DNA from: Pezizomycotina sp. ARF18
Taxonomy: Eukaryota > Ascomycota
Direction: 5' to 3'
NCBI GenBank assembly: GCA_002224055.1
Contig: AZLU01000068.1
Location: 1 to 64,000 of the forward strand
DNA: 64,000 nt
How positions within the stretch are numbered: the first letter of the stretch is position 1; the number at the start of each line of letters is the position of its first letter. The notes under the pieces are model-generated. The model was not told the origin of the DNA and made no database searches. It saw nothing but the letters and a program-made list of their open reading frames with translations. Of the stretch, positions 11,830 through 22,781 are shown piece by piece. The position numbers were made by a program, and so were the translations under genes.

Positions 11830-12344
11830 CAGTTGAAGAGGGGGGTTGAATAGGTTGTTTATGTGATGTGGATGGGATAATATATTTCGCGGATGGAGGG
11901 GAGGGGAGGTCTTCGTGGTTACAGAAGAACACTGAGATCTAAGAAACGTGTATCAGGTACCACCGGTTCTAAGGGGGGGTATTTCGGAAGGCTATTATAT
12001 AAAGATTTCCTCGCCAATATGTATCGTGGGTTCTGGGGTAAAGGCGTCCATAAATGTTGTAGCTAATATTCCATATTCTAATTAGAAGAGGGAGTATCTA
12101 CAATAAAATATTGATTTGATATTAAATCTTTCGATGGAGGTCTTTCTCTTTCCCTACCTTAAAAGACTTGAGAACTTAGAAATTCTCTAGATCTATCCTC
12201 CCATTCTCAATGTACTGTATCCAGAGTACCCGCTACATAAAAAAGCAGTGCCCGTGTTTTTTCAACTCAAATGGTAGTAAGTTATATATCGGGCGCGTTT
12301 TTATGTAGCATCGTTATCGAATGCCAAACATTTCTAATATCGAT
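11830..12344. other. Left flank of the LTR element
   Basis: AT-leaning sequence between the P450 stop and the retroelement. It ends with TCGAT (12340-12344), one copy of the target-site duplication. No gene was seen. Confidence 0.5.
12340..12344. repeat. Target-site duplication, left copy (TCGAT)
   Basis: Five bases directly before the 5' LTR, identical to 19237-19241 directly after the 3' LTR. Five bp is the normal duplication length for Copia integrases. Confidence 0.8.
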
Positions 12345-12657
12345 TGCTGGCTATTGGGCATGCCAAAGAGGCATCACAAATCTATAGGCATCGAGGTGAT
12401 GCTTATATAGCTGAGGAATAAGGAACTTTAGCTAGAGATATCAAGATCTCAGCTATAGATATTAAGGAGATTACGATAACAAGGCTCTACGAGCCGTCGA
12501 GGCAGACTATATATATTATATTAAGATTTAATATTATCAGTTTATTATATATAGTATCGTATATTCCCTCAGTTAGTCTAGTTAGTTCTATAGTTAAATC
12601 TATAAGTTTAATCCCATCCTATATTATTAGATATTATACTATATATCTACGCTAGTA
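12345..12657 (+). repeat. 5' LTR of the Copia fossil
   Basis: 313 bp beginning TGCTGG and aligned end to end with the 3' LTR. Its left edge keeps C and G where the 3' copy has T and A; its right edge shows the reverse. The region just after it is where the tRNA primer site should lie, but the tRNA cannot be named. Confidence 0.85.
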
Positions 12658-14770
12658 GGTTATAAGCCTAATTAGTAATATATCTTAATAAACGTATAGA
12701 CTTACTTCTTAATCTTCCCTAAACGATATATCTTACGATATCTCTCTTACTAAAGTTTAACGAGGTAAAGTAAAGACTAATCTTATAAACTACCTTAATT
12801 AAAATACACACATAATTACGTTCCTTAAGTATAATAAAGTCTAAAATATTACTAGTAAACCGCTTAAGGCTATAGTAGCTAATATAAAGCTACGTACTAA
12901 AGATTAAGATATAATTTAAAGGCATATACTATTATTAAAGCTTACTATAAGGTAAAGACTTAATATACTTATCTATAATCTACTAATAGTAGCGCGAATA
13001 AGGTATAGATACCTTAAGTTAGTATATATTACTATTACCGCTATTAATAAGCCTTATATTAAAAAATACTAAGGTAGATTTAACTTAAGAACGAAGTTAA
13101 TATTTAAGGATTTATATAAAGTATCGAGATCTTATTAAAACGTATAATAAGATATTAGGCTCGATCTTAATAGAAAAGACTAAGACGGAGATAGCGGAGA
13201 AAACGGAGCTAGGTATAGGCTTAAAAGATAATATAGCTATAGTAGAGGCTATTAATCTCGTCTATAATAACCTTAGTAGCGACTAAGAGACGTTTATTAC
13301 GAACTTTTAGTAGATAATAGATTTAATAATAAAGAAACTAACCCTTAATATATTTAAGAAGGCGCTACTCGTCGAAGAGGTAAAGCGTAGAATACATATA
13401 CCGGAGATATTAGCTCCGAGAATAATAAGACGCTATTTAAAAGAAATAGCCGAGGTAAAACCTAAAAGAACGATAAAAAAGCTTATAAGTTTAAGGGTAA
13501 ATACTATTATTATAATAAAGTTAAATAAAAAAGACCGACTATAAAAAGTATATAAAGAATAAAAAAATAGCGGTAATAACGGGGTATTAGGCCTTATAGT
13601 ATAAACCTTAGTACGAGATACCGGCTTTTAAAAAACGATCTAATAGTTCCTTAACTTAAACGTATCTTTTTATATAACGATAATAAAAAAATATTTTCTA
13701 CCTATAAACCCTCTTAAGCTATAAAATATTATAATCGGTAATAAAAATACTATAGGCTTATTAGTACTAGCTTAGTATTATAAGACTTAGTAAAGAGTAC
13801 GGCGGTAGTCTTATTAAACTTAAAAATACGCTATACGCTCTATAGATAAAATATAGCCTATTTTAATCTTTTACGTTAGATAAGATAAATATATAATAAT
13901 AATCTAATAAGGTAGATATATAATAATTAGACTAGGGCTAAGAATTAAAGCTACTATAAAAATAGGACTATAGAAGATCTTAAATAAGATTATAATATCT
14001 ATAAAGAAGAGTTTAGCTCTTACTACTATATAAGAAGTATATAAACGGCTTAGACATATCAGTAAGGATTATATTAAGTAAATAATTAAATATAAAAGTA
14101 TTATTAGTATTACTAAAGACGGTAAAGATCCTTAAAGCTATATTAACTATAAGGCCTACGGACTTACTAAATTAAAGGTAATACTAAACGCGAGAAATCT
14201 TAATTAGGTAAGTATAAGCTAATAGAGATAATCTTCTTAGATTTTTATTAATAGGCGTATATAAAGAGCTTTAGAGATTATATAGAGTTTATTACCTTCC
14301 TTAAAGGAATAGTTAGAAGTCCTAGATTTACTTTATAAAAGATAAAAGGTAAAGACGATACTCTCATACTTTAATAATATTCTTAAGATAGCTAAACGTT
14401 AGTTAAACCTTAAGCTTATTAAGCTATAATACGATAGAGGTAAAAAATATACTTAATTAATAGACGCTATAATAAAATAAAAGATTATAATCTATACCTT
14501 AGCTACATACGTATCTTAATAGAATAGTACACCTAAAAAGCTTAATTAGATTCTTATTAATAGATTAAAGGTAATATTAGCCGCGTCAAAATTACCGCTA
14601 TAGCTATAGATAAAGCGGTAAATTATTATAATCTAATCCATAACTATACGCTATTAAGGCCGCTTAAGGTACTAAAAGATAGTAAATAAACGATACTACA
14701 AGAAAAATAAAAAAGTAGAACTCCCGATATCTTAAACTTTAAATATTTAGTAAACTATATTACGTACATA

Positions 14771-16868
14771 TAGCGTTCTAGGTCGAACCCGGTTCAGGTG
14801 CTCCACCCGGCCGGGTCAAGGCGCCGGCCGGGCCGGGTCAGGATTTGGGATTTGGCCGCCGGGCCGGGTACCCGCCCCGGCCCGGTGCGGGTCGGGTTCA
14901 CCGCCAAGACATTTTATATATAAAAAATAATTCTATTTGTAGATATTTTTATAATTTTATATTTTATTTCGCATTTTCACATCGATTTGGAATCATTTTA
15001 TATATAATTTATTATATTATTTATAATATTATTTATTATTATTTGCTATCTAACAACATCCCCATCCACAAACGTCCCCATGGCATGGCTCAACATCTCC
15101 ATGGCAGAACACCGGTATCCCATGCCATGGCTCAACACCATGGGTATCCTCCCACCAACATCACCATGTCATGTCCCTGCATCAAACCAACATATTAGCA
15201 AAACCTTTAAAACCAGAGAGATAAAACCAGAGAGATCCCACTTACCAACACTAAACCACCGCCGCATCCCAAGTTGTAGAGGCATATACACGGAGAATAG
15301 CCAGGATCCTGTAATATACCGCGATTAGCTGTAAAGTACTCCGGAAACTTAGAGAATCAAAGTCAGAACTACAGAAAGTCTAAGTTCTACGAACTCGAAG
15401 GGAAAGGTTCTTTTTAATACCTTAAGCAAACCACTACTAAGATCTAATACTTCTTCGGCATTAAAGAACGGCTAGTAAAGGTAAAAAACATCTCTTGCGA
15501 ACGACTTAAAGCTATTAGAACCCTTTTCTACTCGACCTCTTTCTCGTCTCAAAATCATTAATTTTCGAGGATTTTTAAGGATCTACAGTAGTGATTTACA
15601 GAAAACTTCTTTTATTTAAGCGCTACATAACTCGTGTTAAGGTTTAGATAAAAAAGAGGTTCTTATAGCTTTAGGCCGTTTATAAGAAATGTTTTTTACC
15701 TCTACTAGCCGTTTCTTAATGCCGAAATTATAGTGTTTAATCGACAGAATTAGTGGTTTTTAGACCGAAAATCCTAATTTTTTTAAAGGACAAATCCTTC
15801 GAGTTTAAAAAAATAAGACTCCTCCGTAGTTTTTTACTTTGAATCTCTAAGTTATCTATATTATAATATAGGAATCTGCGAAGTAAGCCGGGATTCCGGG
15901 GTCCGGTACAGGGTATAGTAGTATTACCTTATAATATTGCCTTCCCCCCAGTTTTCAACGAAAACGACCTAATCCTCTATTATTTGGTATTGGGATGCGG
16001 CGGTGGTTTGGTGTTGGTAAGTGGGATCTCTCTGGTTTATCTCTCTGGTTTTAAAGGTTTTGCTAATATGTTGGTTTGATGCAGGGACATGACATGGTGA
16101 TGTTGGTGGGAGGACACCCATGGTGTTGAGCCATGGCATGGGGATACCGGTGTTCTGCCATGGGATGTTGGTGGATGGACATGGAGATGTTGCCCCATGA
16201 CATGGAGATATCCGGTGCTCTGCCATAGAGATGTTGAACCATGGCATGGGGATGTTGGTGGACTGCCATGGAGATGTTGAGCCATACCATGGAGATGTTG
16301 GTGGACAGACATAGAGATGTTGGTGGATAGACATGGAGATGTTGAGCCATGCCATGGAGATGTTGGTGGATAGACATGGAGATGTTGGTGGATGGACATA
16401 GAGATGTTGCCCATGACATGGAGATACCGGTGCTCTGCCATAGAGATGTTGAACCATGGCATGGGATGTTGGTGGACAGACATGGAGATGTTGCCCATGC
16501 CATGGAGATGTTGGTAGATAGACATGGAGATGTTGTTAGCTAGCAGATATATATATATATAAATAATTATGTTGGTGGATGGAGATGTTGAGCCATGGCA
16601 TGGGATGTTGTTAGCTAGCAGATATATATAAATATAATAAATTATATATAAATAATTCCAAATCGATGTAAAAATGCAAAATAAATAATAAAATTATATA
16701 AAATATCTACAAATAGAATTATTTTTTATATAAAAATGTCTTGGCGGGTTAGCCGGATCGGCCGGCCGGGCCGGGTTACCCGCCGGCGGGTTGAAGATGC
16801 ACCGGGTACCCGCCGGGCGGGTCAGAGGGTGCCCAAACCCGGCCCGGCCCGCCCGGCCTCAAACGCTA
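14771..16868. mobile_element. Palindromic (foldback-type) DNA element inside the Copia fossil
   Basis: A 2.1 kb insertion into the integrase-RT interval of the Copia element. Its ends are inverted (TAGCGTT at left, AACGCTA at right) and run into GC-rich subterminal blocks full of GGGCCGGGT-type motifs, reminiscent of hAT elements. The inversion continues inward: a shared AT-rich block after GCCAAGACATTTT, a CATGG/CAACATCTCC block, a block around AACCAGAGAGAT, and a block with GGCATTAA and ACGGCTAGTA, meeting near 15590. The whole element is thus one imperfect palindrome with arms of about 0.8 and 1.25 kb. There is no transposase frame. I found no clean target duplication beyond TA, so the superfamily is unresolved. 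Confidence 0.7.
16080..16640. repeat. Minisatellite in the right arm of the palindrome
   Basis: Degenerate tandem array built on AGACATGGAGATGTTGGTGG and GAGCCATGGCATGG modules of roughly 30-40 bp. The left arm has only one or two copies (about 15065-15160), so the array expanded on one side. Near its right end a segment containing TTAGCTAGCAGATATATA is itself duplicated (about 16535 and 16610). Confidence 0.75.
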
Positions 16869-18922
16869 ATCTGTAAAGTACTAATCTATAAAGATATTAG
16901 ATTCCCGATTAAATCGACCTTCGAAGTACATAACTTCGTAGAGGATAATAAAGATCCTCTCAAGTACGTTAAAACGGCGATAGCGCTAGATTACGATTAA
17001 AACTTAACTTCTAATCGTTAATTAGATATCTATAAGACGATTACGCTAGAATAGCCTAATTAGCTAGATTACGAGGATAAGAGCGAAGATCTAATAACGC
17101 TAGCCTACAGCTAAGATCCGAGGATACTCGCTCTTATAGAAGAAGTTACGTAGATCTATAAGATAGATCTATAATAATCAATTAAAGATAATAGACGCAT
17201 TCCCGAATTACTAAAGATAAGACCTAGTAGTTAAACTACGAAGATACCCTATAGCTAAAATACGTTAATAAAGATCTAACGGCTATACGCCTTAGAGAGA
17301 AGGCTATAAAGAATTAATAATATATATCGATAAACTAGAGCTATTTACTACGAAAAGGCTATAAGCTCTACGAACTATAAGGAATAGCGTACATCGATAG
17401 ATCGAGAACTATTCTTAATTAAAGAATAAAACGTATAAAAACCTATAGATTCTTAAGATCTCCTCCCGGAAGATAATATCGTCGATAGTAAATAGGTATT
17501 TAAATATAAACGTAATACTATCGGTTAGATTATAATACTTAAGTCGAGACTAATCGCTTAAAACTTTATATAAAAGTAAGGAATTAATTATAATAAGATA
17601 TATATACTAGTAGCTAAGATATTAATAGTAAAACTATTCTTTATATTAGTAGCCTAGCTTAATCTTAAATATAAATAAATAGATATAATAATAGCCTTCC
17701 TCGTACCTAAACTAAAATAGAAAATTATCGTTAGGCTTCTAAAAGGGAGCGGAATTAATAGATTAGTTTAATTAATAAAGACTCTATATAGCCTTAAATA
17801 GTTACCTCGAAAATAATATAGAGAACTCACCTTAATTCTTAAATTATTAAAGTTTAAAGTTTATCGGCTTAATAATAGCTTATTTATTAGTAAGGATCGT
17901 TAGCTAATAATAATTATCTATATTAATAATCTATTAATAGCTAGATCTAATAAATATAAAGTCGAGATACTTAAGTAAGATCTTAGTTTATACTTTAAGA
18001 TAAAGGATATAGGGCTAGTAGTCTATTTCTTAAGTATATAGGTAGAATAGACTAGGTCCGGAGAACGACGCCATCTAGTATTATATTAGTCCGTATATAT
18101 ATAATCGCTCCTTAAGAGATTTAGGCTTAAGGATACTCTCGGGATTAGTACTCCTATAAAAGGGGAGGTATCCCTTAAACGGAGGATTAAGATACTATAC
18201 CGGTAGTATAGTATTAATAGAGAGTAGAAAGTTTAATCTATACTCTATTATTAGGCTAACCGACGCCTTTACTATCTTAATACTAGGATAATACGTTAGC
18301 GAGGTAAACTAAACTTATAAAAAGGTAATAAAAAGAATACTTTAATATTAGGAAAGATCCCTTAATCGTACGCTTATATACTATACCCGTAAGATAGAGG
18401 ATAAGATACTAGATCTATATATCTACGTAAACGCTAACTAGGCTAGATATAAGCTTACTCGTAGATCTACTACCGGCTACGTAATAATATTTAATAGAAT
18501 AGCTATCTTATACTATTTAAAGAAATAACGTACTATAGCTACTAGTAGTACTAAGGTAAAATATATAGCTATAGGGGAGGCTTTATAGGAAGCTCTCTAG
18601 GTACTTTAGATACTAAAGGATATATAGTAAGCTTTTAAGTTTAAGGCTTCTAATAATATCGAGATATATAGATAATTAAAGTACTATTAGTATTATAAAG
18701 ATCCTAAATACTATAGTAGAACTAAGTATATCGATATATAATATTACTTTATAAGGAAACTAGTTTAAAAAGGAATAATCGAGCCTTAATATATAAGATT
18801 AAAGGATAATATTACAGATATACTTATTAAACCGCTTATAAAGATATCTTATAATAGCGCTATAAAGGCTATAGGTATAAGAAGATAGGATAAAGATTAC
18901 TAACATTATCGATAAAGGGAGG

Positions 18923-19236
18923 TACTAGCTATTAGGTATACTAAAGAGGTATTATAAATCTATAGGTATTGAGGTAATACTTATATAGCTAAGGAATAAG
19001 GAACTTTAGCTAGAGATATTAAGATCTTAGCTATAGGTATTAAGGAGATTATAACAATAAGGCTCTACGAGCCGTCGAGGTAGACTATATATATTATATT
19101 AAGATTATAGTATTATTAGTTTATTATATATAGCATCGTGTATTCCCTCAGTTAGTCTAGTTAGTTCTGTAGTCAAATCCACAAGTTCGATCCCATCCTA
19201 CATTATTAGATATTATACCATACATCTGCGCCAGCA
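18923..19236 (+). repeat. 3' LTR of the Copia fossil
   Basis: 314 bp ending in CCAGCA and preceded by a polypurine tract (about 18914-18922). By eye it differs from the 5' LTR at roughly 39 sites, nearly all transitions. It is followed directly by the second TCGAT copy. Confidence 0.85.
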
Positions 19237-19241
19237 TCGAT
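19237..19241. repeat. Target-site duplication, right copy (TCGAT)
   Basis: Matches 12340-12344 and fixes the right end of the element at 19236. Confidence 0.8.
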
Positions 19242-19319
19242 GGATTGCACAAACCCCATTTAGGGGTTGCATTGGTAACATTTTGATATCATGATCGAGT
19301 TATCACCAAAACTTTATAT

Positions 19320-19490
19320 TCCGAGTCCAGGGTGCCGCTAAATCCTCCGTCGACGTGATGGTTCTACTCGACCACATGCATATACCGAAGAAAGTTTTTA
19401 TCGGACCACTGAAAACTTTGGACATTGTAGATATGGATGCTGAGCCTGAGGCTAGATTTGTCCCCCGCATGGCGTTCTGGTTCACGGGTT
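19320..19490 (+). pseudogene. Unidentified coding fragment beside the Copia element
   Basis: An open frame of about 57 codons ending in a stop near 19490. It has protein-like composition (VDVMVLLDHMHIPKKVF, then PLKTLDIVDMDAEPEARF). A CAG just upstream could be a splice acceptor. No start or family is evident. It may be the remnant of a gene cut by the retrotransposon, but no matching left half was found beyond 12344. Confidence 0.25.
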
Positions 19491-19920
19491 GACAGCCGCA
19501 GGGGAAAAAACCCTAGCAGTAAGCTTTTAGAACGGCCCTCTATAGTCCTTTTTCTTCTTATACTACATTGTGTTGTGTCGCGCAAACTAAAAAAGTATAA
19601 TAGAAAAAGCTAAACTTAACTCCACTTCAATGGCAAAGGTTAAAACTTAAGCTCGCAAAATGGAGCTGCTCACCATACGATGGAGGGATACGATCCAACT
19701 TTGCAATATTTACGGTTGCTATCGAGTCTTTTAGTCTTTCTATTTCATGACAGAGTCATACACCTATGTGCTTATAACGAGGACGCGTTCTCTGAGGTGG
19801 ACTGAGGTCGTTTTCTTCCCTTACTCTTCTTCTTCATACAGAGAGCGCTCTAGCAGGCAAACTGTACAAAAGTCTCTAATCCAGAAGCACAAAAAGAACT
19901 ACCATATCGAGAGTAATCGC
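19491..19920. other. Intergenic
   Basis: About 430 bases upstream of the F-box gene, probably including its promoter. No element was identified. Confidence 0.35.
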
Positions 19921-20765
19921 AATGGGTCCTCCGCTGCCCCAACGAGGTCCTCTACCTCATACTCGAGGAACTGGACTACTCAACCCTGTCCTTCTCTCTG
20001 CCGTTAGTCTGCAGAAACCTGCGCGCTATAATCACGGCGCCGTCGCTCTGGTCCGACCGGCTGCTCTTCCGCTCTAAACAGTGTCGTGTTTCTCTACCAA
20101 ACGCCTCAGTTCAAATTCACCCTATTCTCTCCGCCGTGCTAGGCGAGAGCACGACGACAACGGCACCTACTACCACTAATACCACCATAACGTTAACGCC
20201 GTTCCACATCTTACCAGATAGTAAGAAGGCGCGCTGGCATCCGTATCGCACCTATCAAAGCGTGATCGTAGTCTAAAATACACGCCGTTTACAGCGATAA
20301 CTTAACCAACCCGCCCTGCTCCAAAGTAAACGTGTATTTCAGGCGGCGGATGAAAATACGTACCACCAGTACAACCCCACACCTCTAGAAAAAAACAAAC
20401 AGGTCATGCGTCTACGCCCCGTTAAAGGTAAACCCGTCAGCGTGGGTTTATTCGTTAGAGCGGTGATGGACCGGTTAGGTGCGCTGTGTCTGAAGGGGCA
20501 TTACACGTGGAATATGAGTACGGGGTGGGAAGTCGATGAGAGGGACGGGAGGGCGTTGTTACGGTAGTTTTGAGGCTGGAGGGGGACGGGTGGGATGCTA
20601 GGAAGGTGCAGCAGAGGCCTTTTGATGATGCGTTGAAGGGTTGCGTTAGGGGGAGGGAAGTATTCTCGGAGGGTTGTGGTGCCCGGAAGAAGAGTCTGAG
20701 GAGGAGTATGGGATGCAGTGCTCTTTTGTTTTGGGGAGTGGAGGGGGATAGATTATGGAAGATAT
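19921..20765 (+). CDS. F-box protein
   Basis: A predicted substrate adaptor of an SCF ubiquitin ligase. The longest frame starts with the F-box CPNEVLYLILEELDYSTLSF and continues with LVCRNLRAIITAPSLWSDRL, about 115 codons without interruption. After a slip near 20275 another frame gives IHAVYSDNLTNPPCSKVNVY, then QAADENTYHQYNPTPLEKNK, KPVSVGLFVRAVMDRLGALC and HYTWNMSTGWEVDERDG. A third slip leads to LRLEGDGWDARKVQQRPFDD. The pieces are colinear and suggest a protein of about 270 residues with a C-terminal domain I do not recognise. The F-box resembles the one at 4375-5060. The exact start codon is not certain. Confidence 0.6.
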
Positions 20766-21659
20766 TAGTAGCGGGTTTCTTTATATCCTTCTTTTTTTTT
20801 TTCTTTTTTTTTTTCCGCCCTCGTTTCCAGATTACAGACGCGTTTGTTAGCATAGATTTTATTCCTTTAAAAGTGCATACCTCGTCGCATTTGAAATTAT
20901 TGGGAGTAATACAGAAATTGGAGCAATATGAAAATGAATACTAAGACCGTGATTAACCTCGTCAAGCTTTTCAATCAACTCGCGGGTCGATGAATGACCA
21001 GTAGATACCAAGAATCGGTCGTCCATGGCCATCTTTTACTTCATTAACGAGGCTTTGAACAAAACTAGACGCCGCCGTGAAGAAGCTACACGGACGAAAA
21101 AGGATGCATCTAGAAGCCCTCCTCCGCTCGTAAAGCGAAAGCCTGTCTAGGTAGGTTTCCATGCGGTACTTTTTTCATCGGAGTGGAAACAAGAGCGAAG
21201 GCGTTTAGGATGGAAAAGCAAACAGTTCTTGCAGCCTCGCGATGAAGGTATTAAACGAGTTAGAAATCCGCCCTATAGAAGTTTCCGAAATCTCCTGTTT
21301 AATCACTTCTCTTCTTCTTTCCGAGAAAGTAAAATATCTATTCGTGGGGGGCCGAAATTAAGGTAAGTGCTTGCAGCACATCTCTCAAGCGCTCTCAAAA
21401 CCCCCAGTCTCACAGAAAACCGATGTATAGTTTTCCTTCTCAGATGTCTAGAATACGTTGTGTCTACAGGGCTTGCGGTATTCTATACTGAAGTTCAGGA
21501 TATCATGTCAATTCCTACACTGTTAAGCACCGGCAATTGATCATTGATAATGCGCTTGATTAAAAATTTTCTGTATTTTCTTTCCTGCATTTCTTATCTC
21601 TTTAGGTGGTTCATCCTTTCCTCTGCCCTTTTTTTGGTAAACACAGCTATTAGGAGCAA
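20766..21659. other. Intergenic
   Basis: Opens with T tracts (20791-20814) beyond the F-box gene. Short open frames only, none recognised. Confidence 0.35.
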
Positions 21660-22162
21660 CGACGGCAGAACCGACCGTGATCCAATACACAGAGTCTCTC
21701 AAGAACCAAGACGACGCCAGGATCAAGACGGCCAGATATTGGAAGAGATGATCAACGAGCAAAAACAGGTTCTGAAAGATATGCTCGAAAGCACAGAAGG
21801 GGGGGGGGAGAACTTGCTTCTAGACGCTGCTAAGTTGGTCATGGCATATCCCAAGACGCGGACGATATCCTCAGCAAGTTCGCGGCTAGGCTATACTGCC
21901 CTATACTGTTGGCGGGCTGATTTTTTACGCTGTGATCGGGGCCGGTTGTATAAGCGCGAAATGGGTATTCCTTGGAGCGGCTTTCATTGCGGTTAACAGT
22001 TATATTTTGATGGATTTGAAGACTACTGCTGTGAGTGCGCAGCTTAGGGATGCGATTGAAGACAAAAGATGGCCGTGTGAGGTACGATTCGGAGACAGTA
22101 CGTTCACCAGTGCGGAAGATATCATTCTCTCAATCATGAATATCTCCGAAATCATTCAGTAA
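21660..22162 (+). CDS. Hypothetical membrane protein (two TM segments)
   Basis: Two frames are joined by at least one slip near a G run of ten (21800-21809). The first reads TVIQYTESLKNQDDARIKTA, hydrophilic. The second reads QDADDILSKFAARLYCPILL, then two adjacent hydrophobic segments (LAGLIFYAVIGAG and WVFLGAAFIAVNSYIL) and a hydrophilic tail ending EDIILSIMNISEIIQ. The topology would place a short hairpin in a membrane with both termini on the same side. An AG before 21660 may be a splice acceptor, so an upstream exon is possible. I do not recognise the family. Confidence 0.4.
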
Positions 22163-22290
22163 TCCTTCTTTCCAACTAGTCAATAACTATTAAAATTTCT
22201 ATATACTTCAGAATCTATATGTAGTCTAAAAACCCAAAGTTACGCCTGGTGAAATGCGAAAGATGGGTTGCCTTCTATTGCAATTCAAAT

Positions 22291-22781
22291 TCAACCCATG
22301 ATATCCTGAACGCCCTGGTACTCGTAAACGAACGAGTTGTCTGTAATCTGACCGCCATCGTGCCCAGAAATCTTCGGGCACAGCTTCTGCAGCAGCGCTG
22401 TATCCTTACTAATAAAATTCGGCGTACCAGTCTCCGTCTCCTTCCCCTTATACTTGAGATCGACCTTCCTAGTCCATCAAGGTCAATCTTAAATCCGTTA
22501 TCGTTCTTATGGTCCCTGTATTTCTTCATCGCGCCGCAGGTCAGGTCGGTGTGTGAGGTGGAGGTCCCGACGACTTCCTGCTTGACTTCTTTACCGTCAC
22601 GGTTGACGGTGTACACGGAGAGGATCTCGCAGGCTTTGGAGCCGGGAATCCACGGGTGGTTTCGTACTCGCAGTAGATGAAGCTTAGGCGGGCGGGACCC
22701 TGGGAGGGGTGTTTATGGGGACGGCGTTGACGAGGGGGGAGAGGACCAGGAGGGCGGAGAGGAGGTTTGGGTGGAGAACAT
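22291..22781 (-). CDS. Small secreted protein, unknown
   Basis: From the ATG at 22781, a one-base slip gives a typical signal peptide (LLSALLVLSPLVNA, likely cut before VPINTPP). The mature part includes HPWIPGSKACEILSVYTVNR, DGKEVKQEVVGTSTSHTDLT, GAMKKYRDHKNDNGFKIDLD and, after another slip, DLKYKGKETETGTPNFISKD, ALLQKLCPKISGHDGGQIT and FVYEYQGVQDIMG before the stop. The total is about 150 residues with few Cys. Size and signal peptide fit an effector-like or cell-surface protein, but no family is recognised. It faces the membrane-protein gene tail-to-tail, 130 bp away. Confidence 0.5.

Larger units (their letters stand above)
12345..19236 (+). mobile_element. Ty1/Copia LTR retrotransposon fossil, RIP-saturated
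   Basis: A full-length but dead Ty1/Copia (Pseudoviridae) element, oriented left to right. Both LTRs are present, flanked by a 5-bp TCGAT duplication (12340-12344 and 19237-19241). Internal order is gag with a zinc-knuckle-like region (about 13050-13560), protease region, integrase region (about 14030-14760), then, beyond a nested insertion, reverse transcriptase (about 17400-18250) and RNase H (about 18400-18620). Integrase before RT marks the Copia order. A purine tract abuts the 3' LTR. The interior is very AT-rich through C-to-T and G-to-A transitions, the mark of RIP, and has many tens of breaks with no long open frame. The RIP makes LTR divergence useless as a clock. I take it as old and inactive. 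Confidence 0.88.

Noticed and set aside
15969-16525. Three overlapping 146-162-codon minus-strand frames with repeated His/Pro/Ser/Trp
   Set aside because: All three frames are open because the minisatellite unit lacks stops. They are repeat translations, not genes.
14763-16876. 8-bp target duplication for the palindromic element
   Set aside because: The bases flanking TAGCGTT and AACGCTA do not match, so hAT membership was not claimed.
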